Positions 1 to 11,486 of a stretch of 64,000 nucleotides of DNA are shown piece by piece (position 1 is the stretch's first letter; each line of letters starts with the position of its first letter). Location of the stretch: contig NZ_JAGXTP010000001.1 of NCBI RefSeq assembly GCF_018334155.1, positions 1,798,001 through 1,862,000 of the forward strand, written 5' to 3'. The notes beneath the pieces were generated by a model, which made no database searches, was not told the origin of the DNA, and worked only from the letters and a program-made list of their open reading frames with translations. The stretch comes from Devosia litorisediminis. Its GTDB lineage: Bacteria; Pseudomonadota; Alphaproteobacteria; Rhizobiales; Devosiaceae. The translations under genes and the position numbers were made by a program.

Positions 1-250
1 GTGTCTTGATGCCCAGCGTCTCGGCAGTCTTGAGCGCGGTATCGGTGTCCTGCAGCTGACCCAGGCCAAAATGGCCGGTTGGCATGATCAGGCCATGCTT
101 TTTCAGATTGGCAGCGAGGCCGGCGGCATCGCCATACAGACCACCAAAGCCCTCGACCTGCGTGTAGCCGAGCGCGGCGAGCTTGCCGAGGAATTCTTCA
201 AGCGATGGGTAGTTGCGGGCACTATAGAGCTGGAATGACAATTCGGTCAT
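1..250 (-). CDS. Sugar phosphate isomerase/epimerase, N-terminal part
   Basis: The reading frame starts with ATG at 250 and runs off the left edge, giving about 83 residues that begin MTELSFQLYSARNYPSLEEF. The SFQLYSAR strand, a helix, then a VEGFGG strand and a PTGHFGL loop fit the first beta-alpha units of the xylose-isomerase-like TIM barrel (AP_endonuc_2 family), which covers sugar and inositol isomerases and epimerases. It lies downstream of, and on the same strand as, the sugar ABC importer, so it probably processes the imported sugar. The metal ligands and most of the barrel are outside the window, so the substrate cannot be judged. Confidence 0.75.
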   Translation of the reverse strand, partial: MTELSFQLYSARNYPSLEEFLGKLAALGYTQVEGFGGLYGDAAGLAANLKKHGLIMPTGHFGLGQLQDTDTALKTAETLGIKT

Positions 251-400
251 TTTGGCCTCATTATAACGTTGGAATTGGGTGTGGCGAGTAGACTGGGTGT
301 ACCAGTAGCTAGCCATGTCGTGTGATCTTGTCGCCCGCGAAGGGCAGGTCAACTACCGCAAAAGTAACATTGACCAAATGGTTCGGCGTACCGAAAGCGG

Positions 401-416
401 GGCGCCGGAGGGCGCC
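401..416. other. GC-rich hairpin between importer ATPase and isomerase
   Basis: GGCGCC, a GGAG loop and GGCGCC form a 6-bp perfect inverted repeat (slightly longer with flanking G/C pairs) 25 bases after the stop of the ATPase gene. No T-run follows on the minus strand, so it is at best a weak terminator or an mRNA 3' stabiliser. The rest of 251-440 shows nothing else I can support. Confidence 0.25.
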
Positions 417-440
417 ACCGCAGTTTGATATCAACCGGGC

Positions 441-1526
441 CTAGAGCCGGTTGGTCGTGTTGGTGTCGAAGATCGAGCCGCGGCCCGGATCGAAACCGAT
501 GGTGACTTTCTGACCGGTCTTGAGCACCACGTCGCTGTTGCAACGGAAGGTGACCTGATGACCGGCGATCTTGGTCCAGGCCAAGGTGTCGGACCCCATG
601 GGCTCGACAATCTCGATCTCGATCTCAGTCGTGAACGGCATGCCCTTGGCTTCTTCGCCCAGCATGATGTGTTCCGGACGCACGCCCAGCACAGCCTTGG
701 TCTTGCCGGTCACGGGCGTGGTGAACTCATAGGTCGACACCGGAATTTCAGTGCCGTCTTCGTTGACGACGAACTTGTTGCCGTCAAGCGAGCCCTGGAA
801 CATGTTCATCTGCGGCGAGCCGATGAACCCGGCCACGTATAGATTGACCGGCTTGTTGTAGATGGTGTGTGGGTCGCTGAGCTGCTGGATCACCCCATTT
901 TTCATGACGGCGATACGGTCAGCCAGCGTCAAGGCCTCGATCTGATCGTGGGTCACGTAGATCATGGTGTTCTTGAGCCGCTGATGCAGCCGCTTGATCT
1001 CGACGCGCAGATCGGAGCGCAGCTTGGCGTCCAGGTTCGACAAGGGTTCGTCGAACAGGAACACATCCACATCACGCACCAGGGCACGGCCGATGGCCAC
1101 GCGCTGACGCTGACCGCCGGACAGTTCGACCGGCTTGCGCTGCAGCAGCGGGCCAATCTGGAGAATTTCGGCGGCGCGGGCGACGCGCTGATCAATCTCT
1201 TCCTTCTTCATGCCCGCCACGCGCAGACCAAAGCTGAGATTTCGCTCAACGGTCATCTGCGGATAAAGCGCATAGGACTGGAACACCATGCCGATGCCGC
1301 GGTCCTTGGGCTCTTCCCAAGTGACGTTCTTGCCACCGATGAAGATCTGACCGTCGGAAACATCGAGCAGACCAGCTACGCAGTTGAGCAAGGTCGACTT
1401 GCCACAACCCGATGGGCCGAGCAGGACGATGAACTCGCCCTGAGCGATATCGAGATCGAGGTGCTCGAGCACCTTCACACTACCGAAATTGAGCGACAGA
1501 TCCCGGATGGAAACACTGTGTTGCAT
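441..1526 (-). CDS. Sugar ABC importer ATP-binding protein, UgpC/MalK type
   Basis: This 361-residue protein powers the sugar importer encoded by the genes just upstream of it on the same strand. It shows Walker A (GPSGCGKST, near residue 38), a Q-loop, the signature LSGGQRQRVAIGRAL near 135, Walker B (FLFDEPLSNLDAK) and the switch histidine in VTHDQIEAL. The C-terminal third carries the TOBE/OB regulatory domain with the VLGVRPEHI motif, typical of MalK/UgpC/MsmK subunits, which are often shared between sugar transporters. It starts 4 bases after the stop of the inner permease gene, so it is translated as part of the operon. The transported sugar cannot be read from the sequence. Confidence 0.93.
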   Translation of the reverse strand: MQHSVSIRDLSLNFGSVKVLEHLDLDIAQGEFIVLLGPSGCGKSTLLNCVAGLLDVSDGQIFIGGKNVTWEEPKDRGIGMVFQSYALYPQMTVERNLSFGLRVAGMKKEEIDQRVARAAEILQIGPLLQRKPVELSGGQRQRVAIGRALVRDVDVFLFDEPLSNLDAKLRSDLRVEIKRLHQRLKNTMIYVTHDQIEALTLADRIAVMKNGVIQQLSDPHTIYNKPVNLYVAGFIGSPQMNMFQGSLDGNKFVVNEDGTEIPVSTYEFTTPVTGKTKAVLGVRPEHIMLGEEAKGMPFTTEIEIEIVEPMGSDTLAWTKIAGHQVTFRCNSDVVLKTGQKVTIGFDPGRGSIFDTNTTNRL

Positions 1527-1530
1527 CTGT

Positions 1531-2451
1531 TTAACCCTTCACCGCACCGGCGGCGATGCCGCGGACGAACCATTTACCCGAGATGAAATAGACAGTCAGT
1601 GGCACGGCAGCGGTCAGGATGGTCGCTGCCATGTTGACGTTGTATTCGCGAACACCGGTCGTAGTGGTGACGATGTTGTTGAGCTGAACTGTCATTGGCA
1701 TGTTCTCTCGGCCGGCGAACACGGTACCGAAGAGGAAGTCGTTCCAAATGCCGGTGGTCTGCAAGATCACAGCCACGATGGCGATTGGCACCGACATTGG
1801 CAGCATGATCTGGAAGAAAATCTGCCAGAACCCTGCCCCGTCAACGCGTGCCGCCTTGAACAGCTCCGGGGGGAGCGATGCAAAGAAATTGCGGAACAAC
1901 AGTGTCAGGATGGGCATGCCGAAGATGGTGTGCACGATCACGATGCCCGGCAGTGTACCGAACAGGCCGACTTCGCGCAGACCGATGATCAAAGGATAGA
2001 TCACCACCTGATAGGGCACGAAGGCGCCGAAGATCAGGATGCCGAACAATAGCTCGGAGCCCTTGTACTTCCAGAAGCTGAGCGCATAGCCATTGAGCAT
2101 GGCGACCACGATCGAAATCGGTACGGAGATCAGCGTGATCTTGAGCGAGTTGATGAAACCGGGCTTGAGACCATTACAGTCACGGCCCGTACAGGCGGTA
2201 TCCCAGGCCTTGAGCCAAGGCTCGAAGGTGATTTCCTGCGGCAGGTTGAACAGCAGCCCCAGCCGGATTTCCGGCAGGCCCTTGAGCGAAGTCACGATCA
2301 TCACATAGAGCGGCATCAGGAAGAAGAGTGCCGAGATGACGAGGAAAGCGTAGACGCCAATACGCGCGGCGGTGAGCTTTTTGGGCTTGGCGCCACGTGG
2401 CTCGATGGCGCCCTTCGTGCCGTTCGACACGGACATAGTTTCGGACGTCAT
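1531..2451 (-). CDS. Sugar ABC importer permease, MalG type
   Basis: A 306-residue inner-membrane permease of the CUT1 carbohydrate family. The chosen ATG at 2451 overlaps the stop of the previous permease by 4 bases (ATGA), which supports translational coupling; the frame stays open further upstream, but that part is the shadow of the neighbouring gene. A cytoplasmic N-terminus is followed by a first membrane segment (YAFLVISALFFLMPLYVMI) and five more. The EAA loop that docks on the ATPase is seen as ELFKAARVDGAGFWQIFFQI. It pairs with the MalF-type subunit encoded immediately upstream. Confidence 0.93.
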   Translation of the reverse strand: MTSETMSVSNGTKGAIEPRGAKPKKLTAARIGVYAFLVISALFFLMPLYVMIVTSLKGLPEIRLGLLFNLPQEITFEPWLKAWDTACTGRDCNGLKPGFINSLKITLISVPISIVVAMLNGYALSFWKYKGSELLFGILIFGAFVPYQVVIYPLIIGLREVGLFGTLPGIVIVHTIFGMPILTLLFRNFFASLPPELFKAARVDGAGFWQIFFQIMLPMSVPIAIVAVILQTTGIWNDFLFGTVFAGRENMPMTVQLNNIVTTTTGVREYNVNMAATILTAAVPLTVYFISGKWFVRGIAAGAVKG

Positions 2452-3392
2452 GCCTTGTTCCTCTTGCGCTTGGCATTCCACTGCAATGCAAACTGCAGAG
2501 CAATCACGGCGATGACCGGCAGCAGCATCGTGCTGGCTGCAGCCATGCCCTGCCCCACATTGGCGCGGTCGGTAATGTGCTGAATAACGTAGATGGCCGG
2601 CATCTGGGTCGCGATACCCGGACCGCCCTGCGTCATGGCGATGACGATATCGTACACGCGCACCACACCGGTACACTGCAGGATGAAGGCCGTCAGAATG
2701 GCGCCACGCATCATCGGCAAGACGATGAACAGATAGGTGCGCCAGGCCGGAATGCCGTCAATCTTGGCAGCTTTCCAGATTTCGGCATCCACGCCGCGCA
2801 AACCGGCCAGCAGAATGGCCATGGTCACGCCGACGCCGTTCCAGATACCGCCCAGAACGACACCATAAATGGCAGTTGCCTGACTGGTGAGAGGCGCGAA
2901 CTGAAAATCAGTCCAGCCCAGTTTCTGAACGGCCGACTGAATGCCCAGATTGGGGTCAAACATCCACTGCCAAACCAGACCGGTCACCACCAGCGACATG
3001 GCAAATGGGTACAGGAAGATCGAGCGGAACATGTCTTCCTGCTTGATCCGCTGGTCCATGAACACAGCCAGCAGATAGCCGAACACCATGTTACCGATGA
3101 TCGAGAAGATGCCGAAGGTGAACAGATTGCCCACCGAGATGTTCCAGCGGTCGGAGCTCCACAGGCGGGTGTACTGGTCAAAGCCAACGAAGTTGAAGTT
3201 TGGAAACAGCTTCGAGTTGGTGAAGGACCAGATAAACGAGAAGATGATGCAGATCACAAAAACGCCGACTGCGGTCAGGATCATCGGGATGGTCCCAACA
3301 ATCGACATCAGGTTGAATCTTCGGCGTGCTTTGCGTGGGTGGTGGCCGTTGCCAGGCACCGCAGTTTCGCTGCTTTGCGCGAACTGGGACAT
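2448..3392 (-). CDS. Sugar ABC importer permease, MalF type
   Basis: A 314-residue permease with an N-terminal segment near 30-55 (TIPMILTAVGVFVICIIFSF) and further hydrophobic segments around 100-290. The EAA motif is seen as EIWKAAKIDGIPAWRTYLFI. It is the first permease of the importer and lies 83 bases downstream of the binding-protein gene, behind a strong stem-loop (3424-3463). Length and organisation fit the CUT1 family; the substrate is unknown. Confidence 0.93.
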   Translation of the reverse strand: MSQFAQSSETAVPGNGHHPRKARRRFNLMSIVGTIPMILTAVGVFVICIIFSFIWSFTNSKLFPNFNFVGFDQYTRLWSSDRWNISVGNLFTFGIFSIIGNMVFGYLLAVFMDQRIKQEDMFRSIFLYPFAMSLVVTGLVWQWMFDPNLGIQSAVQKLGWTDFQFAPLTSQATAIYGVVLGGIWNGVGVTMAILLAGLRGVDAEIWKAAKIDGIPAWRTYLFIVLPMMRGAILTAFILQCTGVVRVYDIVIAMTQGGPGIATQMPAIYVIQHITDRANVGQGMAAASTMLLPVIAVIALQFALQWNAKRKRNKA

Positions 3393-3423
3393 TCAGGGAC
3401 TCCCCTTGCGTGGCTCAGGCCAT

Positions 3424-3463
3424 GCAAAAATAAGAAAGGCCGGAGGGCATATGCCCTCCGGCC
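3424..3463 (-). terminator. Stem-loop between binding-protein and permease genes
   Basis: A perfect 26-base palindrome (3438-3463, two 13-base arms meeting at CATATG) is followed on the minus strand by the U-rich run TTTCTTATTTTT. It has the form of an intrinsic terminator but lies inside the operon. In comparable importers such a structure stabilises the binding-protein mRNA and lets only part of the transcription reach the permeases, giving excess binding protein; that role is inferred here. Confidence 0.75.
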
Positions 3464-3475
3464 AACGCATCGTGA

Positions 3476-4711
3476 CTATTCTGCTGTCTTGAGAATGTTC
3501 ACATACGAGTCCACAGCGGATTCGACAGTCATGCTGTCATCAGCCCAGAACTGAGCGACAAGGTCGTTCATCTGACCGGTGGTGTCGTTGGACAACCAGC
3601 GACCGGCATCGGTTGCGATGTTGGCAGGATCCTTGATGATCTCAAGGCCACGCTGCATGCAATCGTCAGCCAGCGACATGTCGACGTCGTCACGGATTGG
3701 CATCGAGCCCTTGGCGTTGTTGAACAGCGCCTGAACCTGAGGATTGACCATCATGGAGGCCATCTTCAGCTGAGCAGCTTCAACGTCTGGATCATCCTGC
3801 TTGGGGAACAGGAAGATGTCGCCACCGGTCGAAACCGTTGGTGCGGCGATTGGCAGAGCCAGACAGGCGTAGTCGGTACCGGCAACTTCACCAGCAACAG
3901 CAAATTCACCACGAGCCCAGTCGCCCATGATCTGCATTGCGGCCTGGTCGGTCACGACGAGGTTGGTCGTGTCGTTCCAGTTGCGGTTGGCAGAACCTTC
4001 ATCCGAGAATTCCTTGAATTCGCGGAACTTGGCGAAGACGTCTGGCATCACCGAAGCGGCCAGCTCAAGGTCCTTGCCTTCAAGGATCTTCTGACGGTCG
4101 TCGAGGCCCAGCATAGCAGTCTGGATCACGCCGAACGCGCCGTTGATCTGCCAGCTTTCGCCACCGATGGCGAATGGAATGACGCCGGATTCAGCAAGCT
4201 TTGGAGCCTTCTCAAGGAAGTCTTCAAAGCTGGTTGGCAGCTCAACACCAGCATTTTCAAATGCCGGGATGGAAGCCCAACCCCAGTTCCACGAGTGGAT
4301 ATTGACGGGAACGCACCACCAGTGACCATCAACCAGGCAAGCCTCGGCGATCGAGGCCGGACGGATGAAACCAGCCCAGTTTTCTTCTTCGGCCAGTGGG
4401 GTCAGATCCAGCAGCATGCCGCCGCTGATCAGTTCTTCATACTGACGACCTGGATTGAACTGAGCAGCACCGGGGGCGTCGCCACCCAGAATGCGCTGCA
4501 GGGTAGCGGAACGAGCGTTCTCACCACCGGCGATTGCGGTATCGATCCACTTGTCTTCGCCCAGAGCGTCAAACTCACGAGCAAAAACGGACACAGCAGC
4601 CTGTTCGCCGCCCGATGTCCACCAGTGAATCACTTCAACGTCAGCAGCATGTACAGCTGTGCTGCCGAGAAGCGCGGTTGCCATAGTGGCGACCACTGCA
4701 AATTTCTTCAT
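3476..4711 (-). CDS. Sugar ABC importer periplasmic binding protein
   Basis: A 411-residue solute-binding protein of the cluster that binds mono- and disaccharides. The start at 4711 is chosen because GGGAGG lies 8 bases upstream and the protein then begins with a clean signal peptide (MKKFAVVATMATALLGSTAVHA, cleaved before ADVEVIHWW). The tryptophan-rich stretch near residues 140-165 (HWWCVPVNIHSWNWGWAS) resembles glucose/mannose-type binding proteins. It is the first gene of the operon and is transcribed divergently from the LacI-family regulator. Sugar identity remains open. Confidence 0.93.
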   Translation of the reverse strand: MKKFAVVATMATALLGSTAVHAADVEVIHWWTSGGEQAAVSVFAREFDALGEDKWIDTAIAGGENARSATLQRILGGDAPGAAQFNPGRQYEELISGGMLLDLTPLAEEENWAGFIRPASIAEACLVDGHWWCVPVNIHSWNWGWASIPAFENAGVELPTSFEDFLEKAPKLAESGVIPFAIGGESWQINGAFGVIQTAMLGLDDRQKILEGKDLELAASVMPDVFAKFREFKEFSDEGSANRNWNDTTNLVVTDQAAMQIMGDWARGEFAVAGEVAGTDYACLALPIAAPTVSTGGDIFLFPKQDDPDVEAAQLKMASMMVNPQVQALFNNAKGSMPIRDDVDMSLADDCMQRGLEIIKDPANIATDAGRWLSNDTTGQMNDLVAQFWADDSMTVESAVDSYVNILKTAE

Positions 4712-4806
4712 AGATTGTCCTCCCAACGATCACTTGGAGCGAAGCGCTCCCGCGAAGCCGTCAGCCGCAAGGTTGTCTTCTTGTGAGACATCCCGAGCTG
4801 ACTGCG

Positions 4807-4820
4807 TGTAATCGATTGCA
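4807..4820. promoter_or_regulatory. LacI-family operator, left copy
   Basis: TGTAATCGATTGCA is a near-perfect dyad around a central CG and fits the AANCGNTT core known for LacI-family operators. It lies between the divergent binding-protein and regulator genes. Confidence 0.65.
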
Positions 4821-4841
4821 TTTTCGGTTGAACGAAATCTC

Positions 4842-4855
4842 TGCAATCGATTGCA
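4842..4855. promoter_or_regulatory. LacI-family operator, right copy
   Basis: TGCAATCGATTGCA is a perfect 14-base palindrome. It differs from the left copy at one base and its centre is 35 bases away. The two sites are the likely binding places of the adjacent LacI-family protein. A further dyad (TTTCG, 6 bases, CGAAA at 4822-4837) lies between them. Confidence 0.7.
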
Positions 4856-4939
4856 TGAGTTTCATACACGTCTTGCGGACCTGTCAAGATCGATTTAGAC
4901 AGAATGCGTTACCGACAGCGATGGGGGGCGCTGCCAGGT

Positions 4940-6004
4940 ATGCCAAATTCTCGAAAAACGCCTACAATTCAAGATGTTGCGCGTTTTGCCAAAGTGTCTA
5001 CAGCAACTGTTAGTCGTGCCCTGTCGCAGCCCGCCAAGGTCAGCGAGGCAACACGCACGCGTGTTTCAGAGGCTGTCGAGGTCACCGGTTACACTTTGAA
5101 CCAGGCGGCGCGCTCGCTGCGGCAAAGAACAGCCAGAACAATTCTGGTGGCGCTGCCTGACATCCGCAATACGTTCTTTTCAACCATACTGGACGCTATC
5201 GAACGCGAAGCCGCGACACGCGGTTACGGGGTACTGGTGGTGAACCGGTTCGCCGGGGCAGAATCAGGTCGCCGGCTGCACGAGTACTTCCTTTCCAACC
5301 GGGCTGATGGACTGCTGCTGCTCGACGGCACTGTCGATCTGGCGCAATTGCTGGTGTTGAGTGCCGAGCCCTCCAATGTGCCGCTGGTAATGGCTTGCGA
5401 GACCATTCCTGGTGCTCCATTCCACACGGTACGGACCGACAATGCCTATGCCGCGCGGGTGGCCACGCGCCACCTCATTGCCCAGGGCCACACGCGCATC
5501 GGTCATATTCTTGGACCCGCAGGCAATGTGCTGACAGCGGAGCGCGAAGCGGGTTTCCGCACCGCGTTGGCGGCGAGTGGCCTGGCGACAAGGCCCGACT
5601 GGGTTCTTACAGGTGGCTTTGAGATGGAACATGGGCTGGCCGCTGCCGAGAGGTTTCTGGCCCTGTCGGACCGGCCCAGCGCGGTATTTGCGGCCAATGA
5701 TGAGTCAGCCATCGGTTTCCTGTCCGGCATTCGGCGGCTTGGCCTGGAATGCCCGCGCGATGTGTCTGTGGTGGGATTTGACGATGTGGCCGTCTCGGCC
5801 CATTTCTGGCCGCCGCTAACGACCATGCGGCAACCGCGCGAGGCGCTGGGGCGCCTGGCGGCCGAAGAACTCATCGATCTGATCGAGGGCAAACCGCCTC
5901 GCAGCGTGCCCCAGCATACCGTTCTGAGCTCCGAGCTGATCGTACGCGGCAGCACGCTGCCCGCCCCTATCGAGTCGGCCAGCACGTCGGTACAAAAACA
6001 ATAG
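4940..6004 (+). CDS. LacI-family transcriptional repressor of the sugar importer
   Basis: A 354-residue regulator. The N-terminus has the LacI helix-turn-helix (TIQDVARFAKVSTATVSRAL) followed by the hinge helix (LNQAARSLRQ), then a periplasmic-binding-protein-like sensor domain from about residue 60 to 340. The ATG at 4940 is preferred because the helix-turn-helix then starts near residue 8, as usual in the family; an ATG at 4904 would add 12 residues. It is divergent from the importer and two matching operators lie between, so it probably represses the importer until the sugar or a derivative binds. Confidence 0.93.
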   Translation: MPNSRKTPTIQDVARFAKVSTATVSRALSQPAKVSEATRTRVSEAVEVTGYTLNQAARSLRQRTARTILVALPDIRNTFFSTILDAIEREAATRGYGVLVVNRFAGAESGRRLHEYFLSNRADGLLLLDGTVDLAQLLVLSAEPSNVPLVMACETIPGAPFHTVRTDNAYAARVATRHLIAQGHTRIGHILGPAGNVLTAEREAGFRTALAASGLATRPDWVLTGGFEMEHGLAAAERFLALSDRPSAVFAANDESAIGFLSGIRRLGLECPRDVSVVGFDDVAVSAHFWPPLTTMRQPREALGRLAAEELIDLIEGKPPRSVPQHTVLSSELIVRGSTLPAPIESASTSVQKQ

Positions 6005-6063
6005 GATTGGGCTGCGGTCTTCCCTTTGCCTCAGAATCCGCTACATGAAACCGGTCTGGTCCA

Positions 6064-6140
6064 GGTCCCGTAGCTCAGCTGGATAGAGCAGCAGCCTTCT
6101 AAGCTGTTGGTCGCAGGTTCGAGTCCTGCCGGGATCGCCA
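6064..6140 (+). tRNA. tRNA-Arg (anticodon UCU)
   Basis: A 77-base cloverleaf. The acceptor arm GGTCCCG pairs with CGGGATC (one G-T pair), the D arm starts TAGCTCAG, the anticodon stem GCAGC/GCTGT encloses loop CTTCTAA giving UCU, and the T arm contains GGTTCGAGTCC. The terminal CCA is encoded. Confidence 0.97.
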
Positions 6141-6271
6141 GACCTTTTTCGAACATCACAGACATGCCCATGCATTTCAGCGGGCGGTTGCGCACGATTT
6201 GCGGGGCCCATACCGTTCGGGCGCAACCACGCACGGCGCGCCGGGTTGAACCTGGTTGAAGAGGATGAGGC

Positions 6272-6637
6272 ATGCACGAGATTTTTTCGCAGCTACTGGG
6301 GGTGACCACGCTGACCATCGAAGCTGGCGGGGTGCTGGTCATCGTGATTGGCATCATTGTGGCAGCGATCAGCTTTTTGCGCGATCCACGCCGGCCAACC
6401 GCCTATCGGGAACTGCGAGCGACGCTGGGCCGCGCAATCCTGTTGGGTCTCGAGCTGCTGGTGGCGGCAGATATCATCAACACCGTGGCAATTGAGCCCA
6501 GCCTGCAAACCGTGGGTGTGCTGGCAGGCATTGTGTTGATCCGCACCTTCCTGAGCCTGTCACTGGAAGTCGAGATCGAGGGTAAATGGCCGTGGCAGAG
6601 TGGCAACACGAAACGCGCGAACGCCAGCCAGGGGTGA
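6272..6637 (+). CDS. DUF1622 family membrane protein
   Basis: A 121-residue protein with three hydrophobic segments (about 15-35, 55-75 and 80-98). Features typical of DUF1622 are the early acidic/glycine motif TIEAGGVLVIVIGII, the middle RATLGRAILLGLELLVAADI and the late IVLIRTFLSLSLEVEIEGKWPW. Function is unknown; members are small inner-membrane proteins. GATGAGG precedes the ATG. It stands alone between tRNA-Arg and the convergent pobR. Confidence 0.8.
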   Translation: MHEIFSQLLGVTTLTIEAGGVLVIVIGIIVAAISFLRDPRRPTAYRELRATLGRAILLGLELLVAADIINTVAIEPSLQTVGVLAGIVLIRTFLSLSLEVEIEGKWPWQSGNTKRANASQG

Positions 6638-6649
6638 GTTGAGTGCGCG

Positions 6650-9534
<2,885 letters not shown>

Positions 9535-9575
9535 TTTGCCCCTTTGGGTGCCCGACGCCTGCGCCGGACACCTAA

Positions 9576-10898
9576 TTACGACAGAGCGTTGGGCAGGAAC
9601 AAGACAATGGCGGGAAATGCGATCAGCAAGACGACGCGCACGACCTCAGCAGCAAAGAACGGCATGGCGCCCTTAAAGGTCTCCATCATTGGCACGTCGC
9701 GCGCCATGGCGTTGATAACAAAGACATTCATGCCTACTGGCGGCGTTATCAGGCCGAGTTCGACCACAATCAGTGCCAGCACGCCGAACCAGATCTTGGT
9801 GTCTTCGGGGCTCATACCGAAATCGAGCTGGGCAACGACGGGCCAGAAGAACGGCATGACCAGCAGGATCATGGACAGCGAGTCCATCAGGCAGCCGAGC
9901 AGGATCAACGACAGCAGCAGAATGATCAGGATCATGTGGGCGGAAAGCCCGGAATTGAGCATCATTTCCGCCGCAGCCTGCGGGACGCCGCCGCGCGACA
10001 TGAAAATCTTGAGCAGTTCGGCGCCCAGCACGATCATGTAGATCATGCCCGATGCCTTGGCCGTTTCCAGAACGGCATCGCGCATGGCGCCCCAGCTGAC
10101 CATACGGCGGGCAACCCCATAGACAACAACCAGGAAGACGCCAATCGCAGCGGCCGGTGTGGGCGTGAACAGGCCCATATAGATACCGCCGATCACCAGA
10201 CCGAATATGCCCAGAACCGGCAGAATACCCGCCGTGGCACCCAATAGTTCTGCGCGACTGACCGGTTCACCCTTGGGACCGGCATCTGGGACCAGCCAGA
10301 CATAGATCGCGATCACGATCATGAAGAACAGGACCGCCATCAATCCAGGGAGCAGCGCGGCGGAAAACATGGTGACGATGTTGGCTTCAACCAGCACCGC
10401 GTAGATCACGAGCACCACAGAGGGCGGGATCAAGATGCCCAGCACACCACCTGCGGCGAGTGTGCCTGTGGCCAGGGCCGGGGAATACTTATAGCGCCGC
10501 AACTCGGGGAGCGCGACCTGGCCCATGGTGGAGGCGGTAGCGAGCGACGAGCCGCAGACCGAACCGAACCCGGCACAGGCGGCAATTGCCGCCATGGCAA
10601 CACCGCCCGGCAGCCTCCCAAGCCAGGCATTGGCTGCGCGGAACAGCGCCTGGGAAAGGCCAGCCTTGGACGCCACCTGCCCCATCAGGATGAACATGGG
10701 CACGACCGACAGGTCGTAATTGGAGAAAACCCCGAAGCCGAGCGACTTAAGCTGCGACATCAGAATGGCTGGCCCGGACAACATAAAAATGCCGGCCATA
10801 CCGACAGTCGCCATGGCGTAAGCGACGGGAACGCGGATGGCGATCAGCCCAACAAGGGCAACCAAGCCGCCCAGCCCGATTAGCAGTTCAAAGCCCAT
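9576..10898 (-). CDS. TRAP transporter large permease (DctM)
   Basis: A 440-residue inner-membrane protein with about a dozen hydrophobic segments and the DctM hallmarks GSVCGSSLATASTMGQVALPE and GGVLGILIPPSVVLVIYAV, where the IPPS loop is typical. It uses the sodium gradient to import a small acid delivered by the DctP protein encoded upstream. ATG at 10898 is preferred; a TTG at 10904 is also possible. It is the last gene of a dctP-dctQ-dctM operon. The neighbourhood points to an aromatic or related acid, which is inference. Confidence 0.92.
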   Translation of the reverse strand: MGFELLIGLGGLVALVGLIAIRVPVAYAMATVGMAGIFMLSGPAILMSQLKSLGFGVFSNYDLSVVPMFILMGQVASKAGLSQALFRAANAWLGRLPGGVAMAAIAACAGFGSVCGSSLATASTMGQVALPELRRYKYSPALATGTLAAGGVLGILIPPSVVLVIYAVLVEANIVTMFSAALLPGLMAVLFFMIVIAIYVWLVPDAGPKGEPVSRAELLGATAGILPVLGIFGLVIGGIYMGLFTPTPAAAIGVFLVVVYGVARRMVSWGAMRDAVLETAKASGMIYMIVLGAELLKIFMSRGGVPQAAAEMMLNSGLSAHMILIILLLSLILLGCLMDSLSMILLVMPFFWPVVAQLDFGMSPEDTKIWFGVLALIVVELGLITPPVGMNVFVINAMARDVPMMETFKGAMPFFAAEVVRVVLLIAFPAIVLFLPNALS

Positions 10899-10955
10899 GG
10901 TCAAAATGTCCTGACAGTCGAGGCACCGGCATCAATGGCCGGTCGGATACAATAA

Positions 10956-11477
10956 TTAGTGGACGGCGCCTTCGCGCTCCGGCGTGGTACCGGTGACCGC
11001 TTCGATCAGGTTCACCAGCGCCGCCAGGCTCAGCAGCGCCAGGGAGATCAGGACCGGCACATAGGCAATCCAGATGGGGAACTGATAGATGGTGGTGGTT
11101 TCGCGGTATTCCTGCAGGTCGATCAGGCCGTAATACATGCGCCAGAGCAGGAAGGCGGCAAATGCCAAAGCGATGGTCGAGCCCAGCGCGACCAGGCTGT
11201 CCTGAGCCCGCCCCCGCAGTCTGGCAGTGAAGATGTCGGCGCTCACATTGGCGCCGGTGATCTGGCAGTACGGCAGGAACATGAACATGCCCATGGCCAC
11301 ACCCACCTGAACGATTTCATAGACACCGGGAACAGGCCGCGAAAACAGCGCGCCCCCGGCGACACTCCACACATTGGCGGCAACGACCAGGCCAATCACC
11401 ACGCCACCCAGCAGAGCCCAGATAGCGGTAGCGCGCCGGACCAGCAAACTGGCGGGATGAGGATTGGTCGTTGCCAT
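10956..11477 (-). CDS. TRAP transporter small permease (DctQ)
   Basis: A 173-residue protein with four predicted membrane helices (about 20-40, 55-75, 95-115, 135-155). It contains the loosely conserved DctQ features EIVQVGVAMGMFMFLPYCQ and RGRAQDSLVALGSTIALAF. GGAGC precedes the ATG. It lies between dctM (57 bases) and dctP (9 bases), completing a three-gene TRAP transporter. Confidence 0.88.
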   Translation of the reverse strand: MATTNPHPASLLVRRATAIWALLGGVVIGLVVAANVWSVAGGALFSRPVPGVYEIVQVGVAMGMFMFLPYCQITGANVSADIFTARLRGRAQDSLVALGSTIALAFAAFLLWRMYYGLIDLQEYRETTTIYQFPIWIAYVPVLISLALLSLAALVNLIEAVTGTTPEREGAVH

Positions 11478-11486
11478 TGTGTGCTC

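Noticed and set aside
251..440. Small ORF covering 349-543 on the minus strand
   Set aside because: It runs into the ATPase gene in another frame and has an arginine/histidine-rich composition typical of a shadow frame.
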